Assembly (NCBI GenBank): GCA_934654805.1
Contig: CAKUGW010000059.1
Location: 1 to 18,228, forward strand
Source of the DNA: an uncultured Kiritimatiellota bacterium
GTDB lineage: Bacteria; Verrucomicrobiota; Kiritimatiellia; RFP12; UBA1067
Direction: 5' to 3'
DNA: 18,228 nt
Positions 7,213-18,228 of this stretch are shown piece after piece. The position numbers and the translations under genes were made by a program. Positions within the stretch are counted from its first letter, which is position 1. Each line of letters starts with the position of its first letter. Below the pieces are notes generated by a model. The model did no database searches. It was not told the DNA's origin and saw only the letters and a list, made by a program, of their open reading frames with translations.

Positions 7213-8667
7213 ATGATTTTTCTCGCAGGAGCGCCCGCCTCGGGCAAGACCACGCTCGGACGCCGTCTCGCGACGGCGCTCGGCGTTCCATTTGCCGACC
7301 TTGACGAGGAGATTGTCCGTGCCGCCGGCCAGTCTATCCCCGAAATCTTCGCGACGCAGGGCGAAGCCGCGTTTCGCGACCTTGAAGCGCAGACGCTGGC
7401 TCAGGTCAGGGACGCGGGCGTCGTCGCCCTGGGTGGCGGCACGCTGCTGCGGGAGGCCAGCCGCGCGTTCTGCGAAAAGGCGGGGACGGTGATCTGTCTC
7501 GACACGCCGTCGGACGACGAGCGCGCGCGCCGCCTCGGCGCGGCGCAGGGGGCGCGTCCGCTTGGCGACCAGGCGAAGGCGCGGGCGGCGCATTACGCCT
7601 CGTTCCCGAACCGCATCGCCGGCTGGTTCGATCTCGGCAACTCGCTCGTCCTCTGCGGCGAGGGACTGGTGCGCGCCTTCCTGGCGGGGCGTCCCGTCGT
7701 GGCGGACGCGACCGTGGCCTCCCTGTGGGCGGAGAAGCTGGGCATCGACCCGATTGCGACGATTCCGTCCGGCGAACGGCACAAGACAATCGGCACGGTG
7801 ACGTCGCTGTGGGGCGCGTTCGCCCGTGCGGGCCTCGGCCGCCGCGACACGGTGGCGGCGCTGGGCGGCGGCGTGACGGGTGACCTCACGGGGTTCGCGG
7901 CGGCGACGTGGATGCGCGGAATCGACTGGATCAACGTGCCGACGACCTTGCTCTCGATGGTGGACGCCTCGACAGGCGGGAAGACGGGGTGCGACTTGCC
8001 GGAAGGGAAGAATCTCGCGGGGGCCTTCCACGCGCCGAAGCTCGTCGTCATCGACACGGCGTTCCTGTCGACGCTGCCGCCCGCGACGTTGCGCGACGGA
8101 AAGGCCGAAATGATCAAGCACGAGATCATTTCGCTGGGGACAGGCCCCCGAAACATGGGGACAGGCCCCCGAAAAATCGCTCCAGACGTGGGGACAGACC
8201 CCGCTGAGGCGGGGCCTGTCCCCAACGTAATTTCGGAAAACGCGCCAAATGCGGCTGAAATTGCGAGAAATCTTGCCGTCAAGGTGGGCATTGTCCGAGA
8301 AGACCCGTTTGAGCGGCTGGGGCGGCGGCTTCTGCTTAACTGCGGGCACACGGTCGGACATGCCGTCGAAAAGGCAACGAATTATGCGATTTCGCATGGC
8401 TCGGCCGTGGCGATCGGCTGCGTCGAGGAGGCGCGGATTGCGGCGCGCCGGGGCCTGTCCCCGGCGGGCTGGCCGGATGAGCTGGCCGCGCGGTTCGCCG
8501 CAGAGGGGCTGCCGACGGCGTTGCCGGGGGGCCTGTCCCTTGGGGCGCTCGTGCCGCTCATGAAGGGCGACAAGAAGCGCGCGGGCGCGGTCGTCACGTT
8601 TGCGTTGCCATGCGGCTGGGGCGACGTGCGCGCCGTGCCGATCGACCTCGAAAAGGAGGCCCTGTGA
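7213..8667 (+). CDS. aroKB: Bifunctional shikimate kinase / 3-dehydroquinate synthase
   Basis: A 484-residue fusion. Residues 1 to about 155 are shikimate kinase: P-loop GAPASGKTT (6-14), DLDEE at the shikimate site, and ALGGGTLLRE. Residues from about 160 on are 3-dehydroquinate synthase: ALGGGVTGDLTGFAAATWMRG, VPTTLLSMVDASTGGKTG, AEMIKHE and NCGHTVGHAVE, the last two supplying metal ligands. Together they make dehydroquinate from DAHP and phosphorylate shikimate. Such AroKB fusions are known in several phyla. The start is forced, as the P-loop begins at residue 6. Odd: about 35-40 extra residues at about 308-345 (GTGPRN, GTGPRK and so on) are encoded by palindromic repeats, between the metal-binding AEMIKHE and the normal IARNLAVK helix. 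aroA follows with an overlapping start. Confidence 0.93.
   Translation: MIFLAGAPASGKTTLGRRLATALGVPFADLDEEIVRAAGQSIPEIFATQGEAAFRDLEAQTLAQVRDAGVVALGGGTLLREASRAFCEKAGTVICLDTPSDDERARRLGAAQGARPLGDQAKARAAHYASFPNRIAGWFDLGNSLVLCGEGLVRAFLAGRPVVADATVASLWAEKLGIDPIATIPSGERHKTIGTVTSLWGAFARAGLGRRDTVAALGGGVTGDLTGFAAATWMRGIDWINVPTTLLSMVDASTGGKTGCDLPEGKNLAGAFHAPKLVVIDTAFLSTLPPATLRDGKAEMIKHEIISLGTGPRNMGTGPRKIAPDVGTDPAEAGPVPNVISENAPNAAEIARNLAVKVGIVREDPFERLGRRLLLNCGHTVGHAVEKATNYAISHGSAVAIGCVEEARIAARRGLSPAGWPDELAARFAAEGLPTALPGGLSLGALVPLMKGDKKRAGAVVTFALPCGWGDVRAVPIDLEKEAL
8135..8174 (+). repeat. Direct 21-bp repeat carrying GGGGACAGGCCCC, inside aroB
   Basis: TGGGGACAGGCCCCCGAAA occurs at 8135-8153 and again at 8156-8174, a spacing of 21 bases, which adds seven residues per copy (GTGPRNM, GTGPRKI). 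It lies in the insertion within the dehydroquinate synthase domain. Confidence 0.85.
8190..8223 (+). repeat. Large inverted repeat (hairpin) of the same element inside aroB
   Basis: GGGGACAGACCCCGC (8190-8204) and GCGGGGCCTGTCCCC (8209-8223) pair over 15 bp with one mismatch around a TGAG loop. The arms are a third and an inverted fourth copy of the GGGGACAGGCCCC element. Although it would fold strongly in mRNA, it is read through in frame. Confidence 0.85.
8447..8465 (+). repeat. Short palindrome GCCGGGG-CCTGT-CCCCGGC in aroB
   Basis: A perfect 7-bp stem with a 5-base loop, containing the inverted form GGGGCCTGTCCCC of the aroB repeat. A partial copy, GGGGCCTGTCCCT, follows at 8528-8540. 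Both encode Gly-Leu-Ser, so one or both could be coincidence in a GC-rich gene. Confidence 0.5.
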
Positions 8668-9866
8668 CCCGACTCGAACCCGGTCTTCGGCGCGGCACGA
8701 TGACGGTGCCCGTCTCGAAATCGCACGCGCACCGTGTGCTGATCGCCGAGTTTCTCGCGGGGCGCACGGCGTGTCTGGCGGCGAACGCCGCCGACTGCGA
8801 CGACATTTGCGCGACGAAGCGCTGCCTGGCGGCGCTCACCGCGCGGCTTGCGCCGCGCGCACGGGACGGGGCGGCGCAGGGAACGCCGCGCGCACGGGAC
8901 GGGGCTGCGCAGGAGACGCTGTGCGTACGGGACGGGGCGGAGCGGCCCGTGACGTTGGACTGTGGCGAGTCGGGGACGACACGGCGGCTTCTGGGCCCGG
9001 TCGTCGCCGCGCTCGGCGTGACGCCGGACTGGGTGATGAAAGGCCGGCTCGCGACACGTCCGCAGATCGACTACGCGCATCTGGAGCCGGGCGTTCAGGT
9101 CCTGCCCGGCGACGTCTCTTCGCAGTTCGTGAGCGGGTTGCTCCTCGCCCTGCCGCTGCTGGACGGCGACTCGGAGATTCGCCTGTCCTCGCCGCTCGCC
9201 TCGCGCGGCTACGTCGACATGACGCTGGACGTCCTGCGCGACTATGGCGTTTCTGTCGAAGAGACGGCGGCCGGCTTTCGCGTCGCGGGCCGTCAGCGGT
9301 TTTGCGCGCCGGCGGACGGCCCGCACATCGAGGCGGACTGGTCGGGCGCGGCGTTTCCGCTCGCGATGAACGCGCTCGGCAACGCGATTCGCCTGTCGAA
9401 TGCCGAAGGGTCCGTGCTCGCGGACGATTCGCGGCAGCCGGATCGCGCCATCGTCGGGATGATGAAGGACTTTGCGCGCGCAGGCGGCGTGACAATTGAC
9501 ATCGACGCCTGTCCCGACATCTTCCCCGTCCTGACGGTCGTTGCGGCGAAGCGCCCTGGCGTGACGCGCTTTACGGGCATTCGGCGGCTGCGTCTCAAGG
9601 AGTCGGATCGCGTGGCGGCGATGGCGGACGTGCTGACGCGCTTTGGCGTTGCGGCGGACGTTTCAGAAGCGGCTTTCGCCGTCCATGGAAGAACGGCTCC
9701 GCTTTGTGGCGGATCGTTCCATTCGTTTGCCGACCACCGCATCGCGATGTCGATTGCCGTGGGCGCAACCGTGGCGGACGCCCCTGTCGAAATCGACGAC
9801 ACGGCCTGCGCGTCGAAGTCGTATCCCGGCTTCTTCGCGCAGTTCGCCGCGCTGGACGCGCGCTGA
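8664..9866 (+). CDS. aroA: 3-phosphoshikimate 1-carboxyvinyltransferase (EPSP synthase)
   Basis: A 400-residue enzyme that transfers enolpyruvate from PEP to shikimate 3-phosphate. Visible motifs are VPVSKSHAHR (K19, R24), LDCGESGTTRRLL, the catalytic aspartate in CPDIFPVL (D285), RLKESDR (E313), and the C-terminal KSYPGFF. The GTG start at 8664 overlaps the aroKB stop (GTGA) and has AAGGAGG just upstream, so it is probably translated with aroKB. A tandem 33-bp repeat adds about 30 residues at 64-96 (RARDGAAQ units) just before the LDCGESGTT loop. The stop codon directly abuts the gltB stop on the other strand. Confidence 0.93.
   Translation: MTRLEPGLRRGTMTVPVSKSHAHRVLIAEFLAGRTACLAANAADCDDICATKRCLAALTARLAPRARDGAAQGTPRARDGAAQETLCVRDGAERPVTLDCGESGTTRRLLGPVVAALGVTPDWVMKGRLATRPQIDYAHLEPGVQVLPGDVSSQFVSGLLLALPLLDGDSEIRLSSPLASRGYVDMTLDVLRDYGVSVEETAAGFRVAGRQRFCAPADGPHIEADWSGAAFPLAMNALGNAIRLSNAEGSVLADDSRQPDRAIVGMMKDFARAGGVTIDIDACPDIFPVLTVVAAKRPGVTRFTGIRRLRLKESDRVAAMADVLTRFGVAADVSEAAFAVHGRTAPLCGGSFHSFADHRIAMSIAVGATVADAPVEIDDTACASKSYPGFFAQFAALDAR
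8852..8950 (+). repeat. Tandem 33-bp repeat (about 3 copies) inside aroA
   Basis: Copies start at 8852, 8885 and 8918. The first two differ at only a few bases. The third is diverged at both ends but keeps the core ACGGGACGGGGC. Each adds 11 residues of the form PRARDGAAQxT. The 33-bp period conserves the reading frame. Confidence 0.85.
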
Positions 9867-14438
<4,572 letters not shown>

Positions 14439-14510
14439 GGTTCAGTTCCTTTCTTGGCATGCTTGCAAATCCTGTGCCAGCCGAGGCGCGGCAGATGCGG
14501 CGGCGGATGT

Positions 14511-14605
14511 TTTACACGGCCTGTAATTCGGCGGACACGGCGTTTACACGGCTTTCGGCTGCGCGCGAACCCCGCGGACGAATTCCAAAGGACGCGTCGC
14601 CGTGT
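14511..14605. promoter_or_regulatory. Cluster of ACACGGC repeats in the gltB / RND divergent region
   Basis: The 240-bp gap between the divergent starts (14439-14678) holds two copies of TTTACACGGC (14511-14520 and 14543-14552, 32 bp apart). A third core ACACGGC lies at 14535-14541, and an inverted GCCGTGT at 14599-14605 just before the RND -10 box. They may be operator sites for a regulator of one or both genes, but no regulator is nearby. I could not place the gltB promoter with confidence. Confidence 0.4.
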
Positions 14606-14609
14606 TTTA

Positions 14610-14618
14610 TGCTATAAT
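14610..14618 (+). promoter_or_regulatory. Extended -10 promoter of the RND permease gene
   Basis: TGCTATAAT is an exact TGnTATAAT element with no convincing -35 box. The ATG at 14679 is 60 bases on, so this mRNA should have a 5' leader of about 50 bases, unlike the other three sites of this type. Confidence 0.65.
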
Positions 14619-14678
14619 GCGCAAAAGCGACTTGAGGAGTCTCATCACCAGCAAAGAGAAAGACGCGCGAATAGCCAG

Positions 14679-17600
14679 ATGAAAAGCGTTTCCGAAATCT
14701 TCATCCGCCGCCCGAAGCTCGCGTGGGCGGCCATGATCGCCCTTACGCTCTGCGGCGTGATCTGCCTCCTCCGCATGCCGATCTCGGAGTATCCGCAGAT
14801 CGTGCCCGTCACGATCACCGTCTCGTGCACCTACACCGGCGCGAGCGCCGACGACCTCGACGCCTCCGTCGGGCAGATCGTCGAGGACGAGATCAACGGC
14901 GTCGAGGACATCTGGTACTACAAGTCGTCCAAGTCGTCGAAGGGCCTCTACACCTGCTACTGCGTGTTCCGGCCGGGCACGCCGTCGAACGTCGCGCTCA
15001 TGAACGTGCAGAATGCCGTCAAGCGCGCCGAGACGAAGCTGCCGACGGAGGTGACGCAGAGCGGCATCACCGTGAAGAAGTCGCCCGAGGACCGCATGGT
15101 CATGTACTGCTTCGTCACCGACGGGCGCGAGATGGACATCATGGAGCTGTCGAACTTCGTCGAGAAGCAGGTCGCCGACGCGATCGCCCGCGTCGCCGGC
15201 GTCGGGCAGGTGCAGACCTCCGGCCGCACGTACGCGATGCGCATCTGGCTCGACCCCGTGCGCCTGTCGGGCCTCGACATCTCCATCGACGAGATCAAGA
15301 ACGCGATCCTCGCGCAGAACGTCCAGGCGGCGGCCGGCTCCGTGGGCGGCGAGTACGCGAACAAGTACCTGAACTTCAAGCTGAACGTGAGGGGCCGCCT
15401 CAAGACGAAGGAGGAGTTCGAGAACATCGTCATCCGCTCGAACCCGAAGACCGGCGCGCAGGTGCTCGTCAAGGACGTCGCCCGCGTCGAGCTCGGCTGC
15501 AAGGGCTACACGATCCGCAGCCGCTTCAATGACCAGCCGACCGTCTACTTCGAGGCGTACAAGGCGCCGGACGCGAACTCGGTCGAGACGGCCAGGCGCG
15601 TGAAGGCGGAGGTCGAGAAGTGGATCTCGCGCCTCCCGAAGGGCGTCGAGGCGGTGCTGGTGGACGACTCGACCGCGTTCACGCTCGTCTTCCTGAAGGA
15701 GACGTTCAAGACGCTCGTCATCGCGCTCCTGCTCGTCGTCGCGATCACCTACCTCTTTCTGCAGGACTGGCGGGCGACGTTCGTGCCGGCGATCGCGATC
15801 CCGATCTCGCTGTTCGCGACGTTCGCGGTGCTCTACCCGCTCGGCTACACGCTGAACGTGCTGACGATGTTCGGCCTCATCCTCGTCATCGGCTCGCTCG
15901 TCGACGACGCGATCGTCGTCGTCGAGAACTGCCAGTCGCTCATGCTCCGCGAGGGGCTGTCGGCGAAGGAGGCCGCGAAGAAGTCCATGTCCCAGATCAC
16001 GGGCGCGATCATCGCGACGACGCTCGTCACGCTCGCGTGCTACCTGCCGCTCGCGTTCTACTCCGGCATGGTCGGCATGATGTACGTGCAGTTCGCCGTG
16101 ACGATGTGCGTCGCGCTCTGCTTCTCGACGGTCGTCGCGCTCGTCCTCTCGCCCGTCCTCTGCGCCTACCTGCTGAAGCCGCCGCGCAAGACGCCCGCGC
16201 GGGTCTTCGCGCCGTTCAACTGGACGCTCGACAAGTTCCGGCGCGGCTACCTCCGCTTCGTCCTGTACTTCATCCGCCACGCGGTCGTCACGGTCCTCCT
16301 CTTCGCGGCGTTCGCCGCCGCGCTCTGGTTCGTCTCCGGCAAGGTGTCGACGGCCTTCCTGCCGAAGGAGGACCGCGGGTACGTCTCGCTGAACGCCCGG
16401 CTCAGCGAGGGCCAGTCGATGGAGCGCACGATCGCCGTGTCGGACGCGATCTACGAGCGCATCCGCGAGATCCCCGGCGTCGTGTCCTGCACGCAGCGGT
16501 GCGGCTCGAACGGCCTGTGGGGCTCGGGCGAGAACCTCTTCACGATCTTCACGCGCCTGGAGCACTGGGACTACCGAAAGACCGAGGAGAAGTCGATCGA
16601 CACCGTGATGGCGCGCATCCGGGAGGTGCTGGAGGACTTCCCGCAGGTCGACTACAGCCTCACGCAGCCGGCGGCGATCAAGGGCCTCGGCGGCAGCGCC
16701 GGCGTCGGCTTCAACTTCTGCTCGATCGAGGGCTGCGAGCCGGAGGAGCTGCTCGCGGCGGCGGACGCGTTCGTCCAGACGCTCTCGACGAACGCGCTCG
16801 TCACGGCGGCGAAGCACGGCTTCACCTGCTCGACGCCGCAGCTGGAGCTCAAGCTCGACCGCCGGAAGGTCGATATCCTCGGCCTCACGCCGAAGGCGGT
16901 CTTCGCGACGCTCCAGAACCAGCTCGCCTCGTACTACGTCAACGACTTCAACATCAAGGGCGGCGTCTACCAGGTCAAGCTGCAGAATGACCCGGACTTC
17001 CGCGTCGGCATCGCGGACATCGAGGCGGTGCGCATCCCGACGGCGGGCGGGGCGACGGTGCCGCTCGCGTCGCTCGGCACGGTCGCGTACGTCGGCGGCA
17101 CGCGCGAGACGATGAGCTACAACAAGATGCTCGCGGCGTGGTGCGACGTCACGCCCGCGCCGGGCGTCTCGTCGTCGGACATCATGCGCCTCATCGAGCG
17201 GACGCCGAAGCCGAAGGGGTTCGACGTCGAGTGGGGCCCCGTCCAGTCGCAGGAGAAGGAGAACGAGGGGCGCCTCGCGGTCCTGATGGCGTTCGCGCTC
17301 GTCTTCGCGTACCTCTTCCTCGTCGCGCAGTACGAGAGCTGGACGATCCCCATCTCCGTGATGCTGTCCGTCCTCTTCGCCATTGTCGGGGCGTTCGTCG
17401 GCCTCTGGGTGACGAAGACGGACCTCTCGGTCTACGCGCAGCTCGGCTGCGTCATGCTGATCGGGCTTGCGGCGAAGAACGCGATCCTGATGGTCGAGTT
17501 CTCGAAGCAGGAGCGTGCGCGCGGGCTCTCGATCCTGACGGCGGCCTACAACGGCGCGAACCTGCGCTTCCGCGCGGTGCAGATGACGGCGTGGAGCTTC

Positions 17601-17819
17601 GTGATCGGCGTGCTGCCGCTCGCGTTCGCCCACGGCGCCGGCTCGGGCGCGATGAAGGCGATCGGCATCTGCACGATGTCGGGCATGCTGCTCGCGACGT
17701 TCGTCGGCATCGTCTTCGTGCCGGCGCTCTACGCCGTCTTCCAGCGGCTGCGCGAGAAGTGCACGCGCCATCCCACCCTTGCGGTTGGCGAGGAAATTTG
17801 GTATTCTACCGCCCCATGA
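14679..17819 (+). CDS. RND efflux permease, AcrB/MexB-like (HAE1 family)
   Basis: A 1046-residue inner-membrane pump driven by proton influx that exports drugs or other amphiphilic compounds from the periplasm. Membrane helix 1 is near the N-terminus (residues 10-28, after FIRRPK), followed by the first periplasmic porter region (SEYPQIVPVTITVSCTYTGAS). The helix 4 proton-relay pair is D409-D410 (GSLVDDAIVVVEN), and helix 10 has K933 (GLAAKNAILMVEF). The duplicated layout and length match the family. The ATG is chosen because MKSVSEIFIRRP is the normal start. The Shine-Dalgarno sequence is weak. No membrane-fusion protein or outer-membrane channel gene is adjacent. Many cysteines fall in the periplasmic porter regions. 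The 3' end carries the next promoter, and the stop overlaps an ATG (ATGA). Confidence 0.93.
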   Translation: MKSVSEIFIRRPKLAWAAMIALTLCGVICLLRMPISEYPQIVPVTITVSCTYTGASADDLDASVGQIVEDEINGVEDIWYYKSSKSSKGLYTCYCVFRPGTPSNVALMNVQNAVKRAETKLPTEVTQSGITVKKSPEDRMVMYCFVTDGREMDIMELSNFVEKQVADAIARVAGVGQVQTSGRTYAMRIWLDPVRLSGLDISIDEIKNAILAQNVQAAAGSVGGEYANKYLNFKLNVRGRLKTKEEFENIVIRSNPKTGAQVLVKDVARVELGCKGYTIRSRFNDQPTVYFEAYKAPDANSVETARRVKAEVEKWISRLPKGVEAVLVDDSTAFTLVFLKETFKTLVIALLLVVAITYLFLQDWRATFVPAIAIPISLFATFAVLYPLGYTLNVLTMFGLILVIGSLVDDAIVVVENCQSLMLREGLSAKEAAKKSMSQITGAIIATTLVTLACYLPLAFYSGMVGMMYVQFAVTMCVALCFSTVVALVLSPVLCAYLLKPPRKTPARVFAPFNWTLDKFRRGYLRFVLYFIRHAVVTVLLFAAFAAALWFVSGKVSTAFLPKEDRGYVSLNARLSEGQSMERTIAVSDAIYERIREIPGVVSCTQRCGSNGLWGSGENLFTIFTRLEHWDYRKTEEKSIDTVMARIREVLEDFPQVDYSLTQPAAIKGLGGSAGVGFNFCSIEGCEPEELLAAADAFVQTLSTNALVTAAKHGFTCSTPQLELKLDRRKVDILGLTPKAVFATLQNQLASYYVNDFNIKGGVYQVKLQNDPDFRVGIADIEAVRIPTAGGATVPLASLGTVAYVGGTRETMSYNKMLAAWCDVTPAPGVSSSDIMRLIERTPKPKGFDVEWGPVQSQEKENEGRLAVLMAFALVFAYLFLVAQYESWTIPISVMLSVLFAIVGAFVGLWVTKTDLSVYAQLGCVMLIGLAAKNAILMVEFSKQERARGLSILTAAYNGANLRFRAVQMTAWSFVIGVLPLAFAHGAGSGAMKAIGICTMSGMLLATFVGIVFVPALYAVFQRLREKCTRHPTLAVGEEIWYSTAP
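17799..17807 (+). promoter_or_regulatory. Extended -10-like promoter at the end of the RND gene
   Basis: TGGTATTCT resembles TGnTATAAT, and TTGCGG lies 17 bases upstream of the hexamer as a possible -35. The ATG at 17816 begins 8 bases after the hexamer, the same geometry as at 1738 and 7197. It suggests a transcript for the partial last gene that starts at or near 17814-17816. Confidence 0.45.
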
Positions 17820-17935
17820 CGGAGAGGGTTGATTTTTCGTGCGCAGGGCGCAAGGCCCTCGTGAGGCGCGGCAGGGGCCGCGCAGGAGCGGTTGCGTATG
17901 GTTTTAGTACCCCCCCCCCCCCATTCATTGGCTAA
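17816..17935 (+). other. Short open frame ahead of the C tract, possible alternative 5' end of the last gene
   Basis: From the ATG at 17816 a 39-codon frame (MTERVDFSCAGRKALVRRG...) enters the C run and stops at TAA 17933-17935. Its codon use (several AGG, GTT, TTT, AGT) is unlike the neighbouring genes, so it may be non-coding leader. Two short hairpins lie within it: AGGGC/GCCCT at 17845-17859 and CGCGGC/GCCGCG at 17867-17882. The second ends just before the AGGAG ribosome binding site of the next ATG. With one C fewer, this frame would join the signal-peptide frame downstream. Confidence 0.35.
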
Positions 17936-18228
17936 CGCCGTAGGGGGCCTGTGCGCGCGTCTGGCGCGCGTAGCGTGCGCGGGCTTCCTGCTGCTTGCGG
18001 CCGTGCCGGCTTCGGCGGCCGAGGGCTTCGCGTTTGCCGATGACGGCCTCGTGACGCCGCGCGGGCGGATCGCCTGGAACGACGTCGTCGCGCTGCGCCT
18101 CTACAGCCGTCCCGAGCAGAAGCACGTCGCGGGAGTCCCCGTCCGTGCGAACGTCCGCTGGGGCGCGGCGCTGGCGCTTTGCGCAGGGGGGGGGGGGGGG
18201 GGGGGGTTTGGGGTTTCCCTTTGCCGTT
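17898..18228 (+). CDS. 5' part of an unrecognised exported protein, with homopolymer tracts
   Basis: The frame is open from ATG 17898 to the end of the window (110 codons, no stop). AGGAG lies 9 bases upstream. The protein begins MVLVPPPPHS, encoded by the C13 run. A signal peptide follows (RLARVACAGFLLLAAVPASAA, cleavage after ASA or SAA), then a domain with GRIAWNDVVALRLYSRPEQKHVAGV. A hydrophobic stretch WGAALALCA runs into seven glycines encoded by the G21 run. I do not recognise the family. The codon use after the signal peptide matches the neighbouring genes, which supports a real gene. A TTG at 17928, just after the C run, is an alternative start. Confidence 0.6.
   Translation, partial: MVLVPPPPHSLANAVGGLCARLARVACAGFLLLAAVPASAAEGFAFADDGLVTPRGRIAWNDVVALRLYSRPEQKHVAGVPVRANVRWGAALALCAGGGGGGGFGVSLCR
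17910..17922 (+). repeat. Poly-C tract, 13 bases
   Basis: A run of 13 C at codons 5-9 of the last gene. Its length sets which upstream ATG is in frame: with 13 the ATG at 17898 reads into the signal peptide, with 12 the ATG at 17816 does, and with 14 neither does. It may be a phase-variation switch or a sequencing or assembly error. Confidence 0.9.
18186..18206 (+). repeat. Poly-G tract, 21 bases, near the window end
   Basis: A run of 21 G, followed by sequence of lower GC than the surroundings to the end of the window. It keeps the frame (seven Gly). Its length and its position 22 bases from the edge fit a read-quality or assembly artefact at a contig end at least as well as a biological tract. 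Confidence 0.9.

Noticed and set aside
8190..8223. Intrinsic terminator within aroB
   Set aside because: The hairpin is strong but no T run follows, and the coding frame continues through it.
8852..8950. CRISPR array
   Set aside because: The repeats are directly tandem without unique spacers, and they are in frame within aroA.
14607..17771. 1054-codon reverse-strand open frame opposite the RND gene
   Set aside because: It is the antisense shadow of a GC-rich gene, with a repetitive charged translation and no start signals.

Overview
The window is high-GC bacterial DNA, densely packed with housekeeping genes, and its sequence style suggests a Gram-negative anaerobe of the PVC group. My best guess is Kiritimatiellota or a related Verrucomicrobiota lineage, probably an assembled gut or sediment genome. 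This assignment is inference from an ExbD-like gene, an RND pump, a biotin carboxyltransferase, a glycogen synthase and the GC-rich codon use. There is no rRNA or other marker to settle it. Both edges look like contig edges: the left edge cuts a group II intron and the right edge lies just past a run of 21 G.

Layout. 1-72 is the 3' end (domains V and VI) of a group II intron. 93-1018 holds an ExbD/TolR-like membrane protein translationally coupled to an unrecognised membrane-anchored protein. 1068-5973 holds pyrE, a biotin-dependent carboxyltransferase (oadA/pycB type), glgA, rsfS and trmB. 5993-7204 is mtaB (tRNA methylthiotransferase). 7213-9866 is an aroK-aroB fusion coupled to aroA, giving three steps of the shikimate pathway. 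All of these are on the + strand. On the - strand gltB (glutamate synthase large subunit) meets aroA tail to tail with no gap. A 240-bp divergent region separates gltB from an AcrB-type RND permease (14679-17819). The last feature is the 5' part of an unrecognised gene with a signal peptide, containing C13 and G21 runs.

The most interesting signal is not a gene. Arrays of degenerate 7-bp repeats, about one per 3 kb, occur once between genes and four or five times inside the reading frames of conserved enzymes (mtaB and gltB). They mostly fit GGA-N4 or its complement N4-TCC. A palindromic GGGGACAGGCCCC repeat sits inside aroB, and a 33-bp tandem repeat inside aroA. All are read through in frame and lie where inter-domain or surface loops are expected. 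This looks like a genome-wide repeat-expansion habit, comparable with the heptanucleotide STRR repeats of cyanobacteria, that tolerates insertion into core enzymes.

A second recurrent signal is an extended -10 promoter (TGnTATAAT or a close match) at four sites. At three of these it lies only 7-9 bp before an ATG, which implies leaderless mRNAs.
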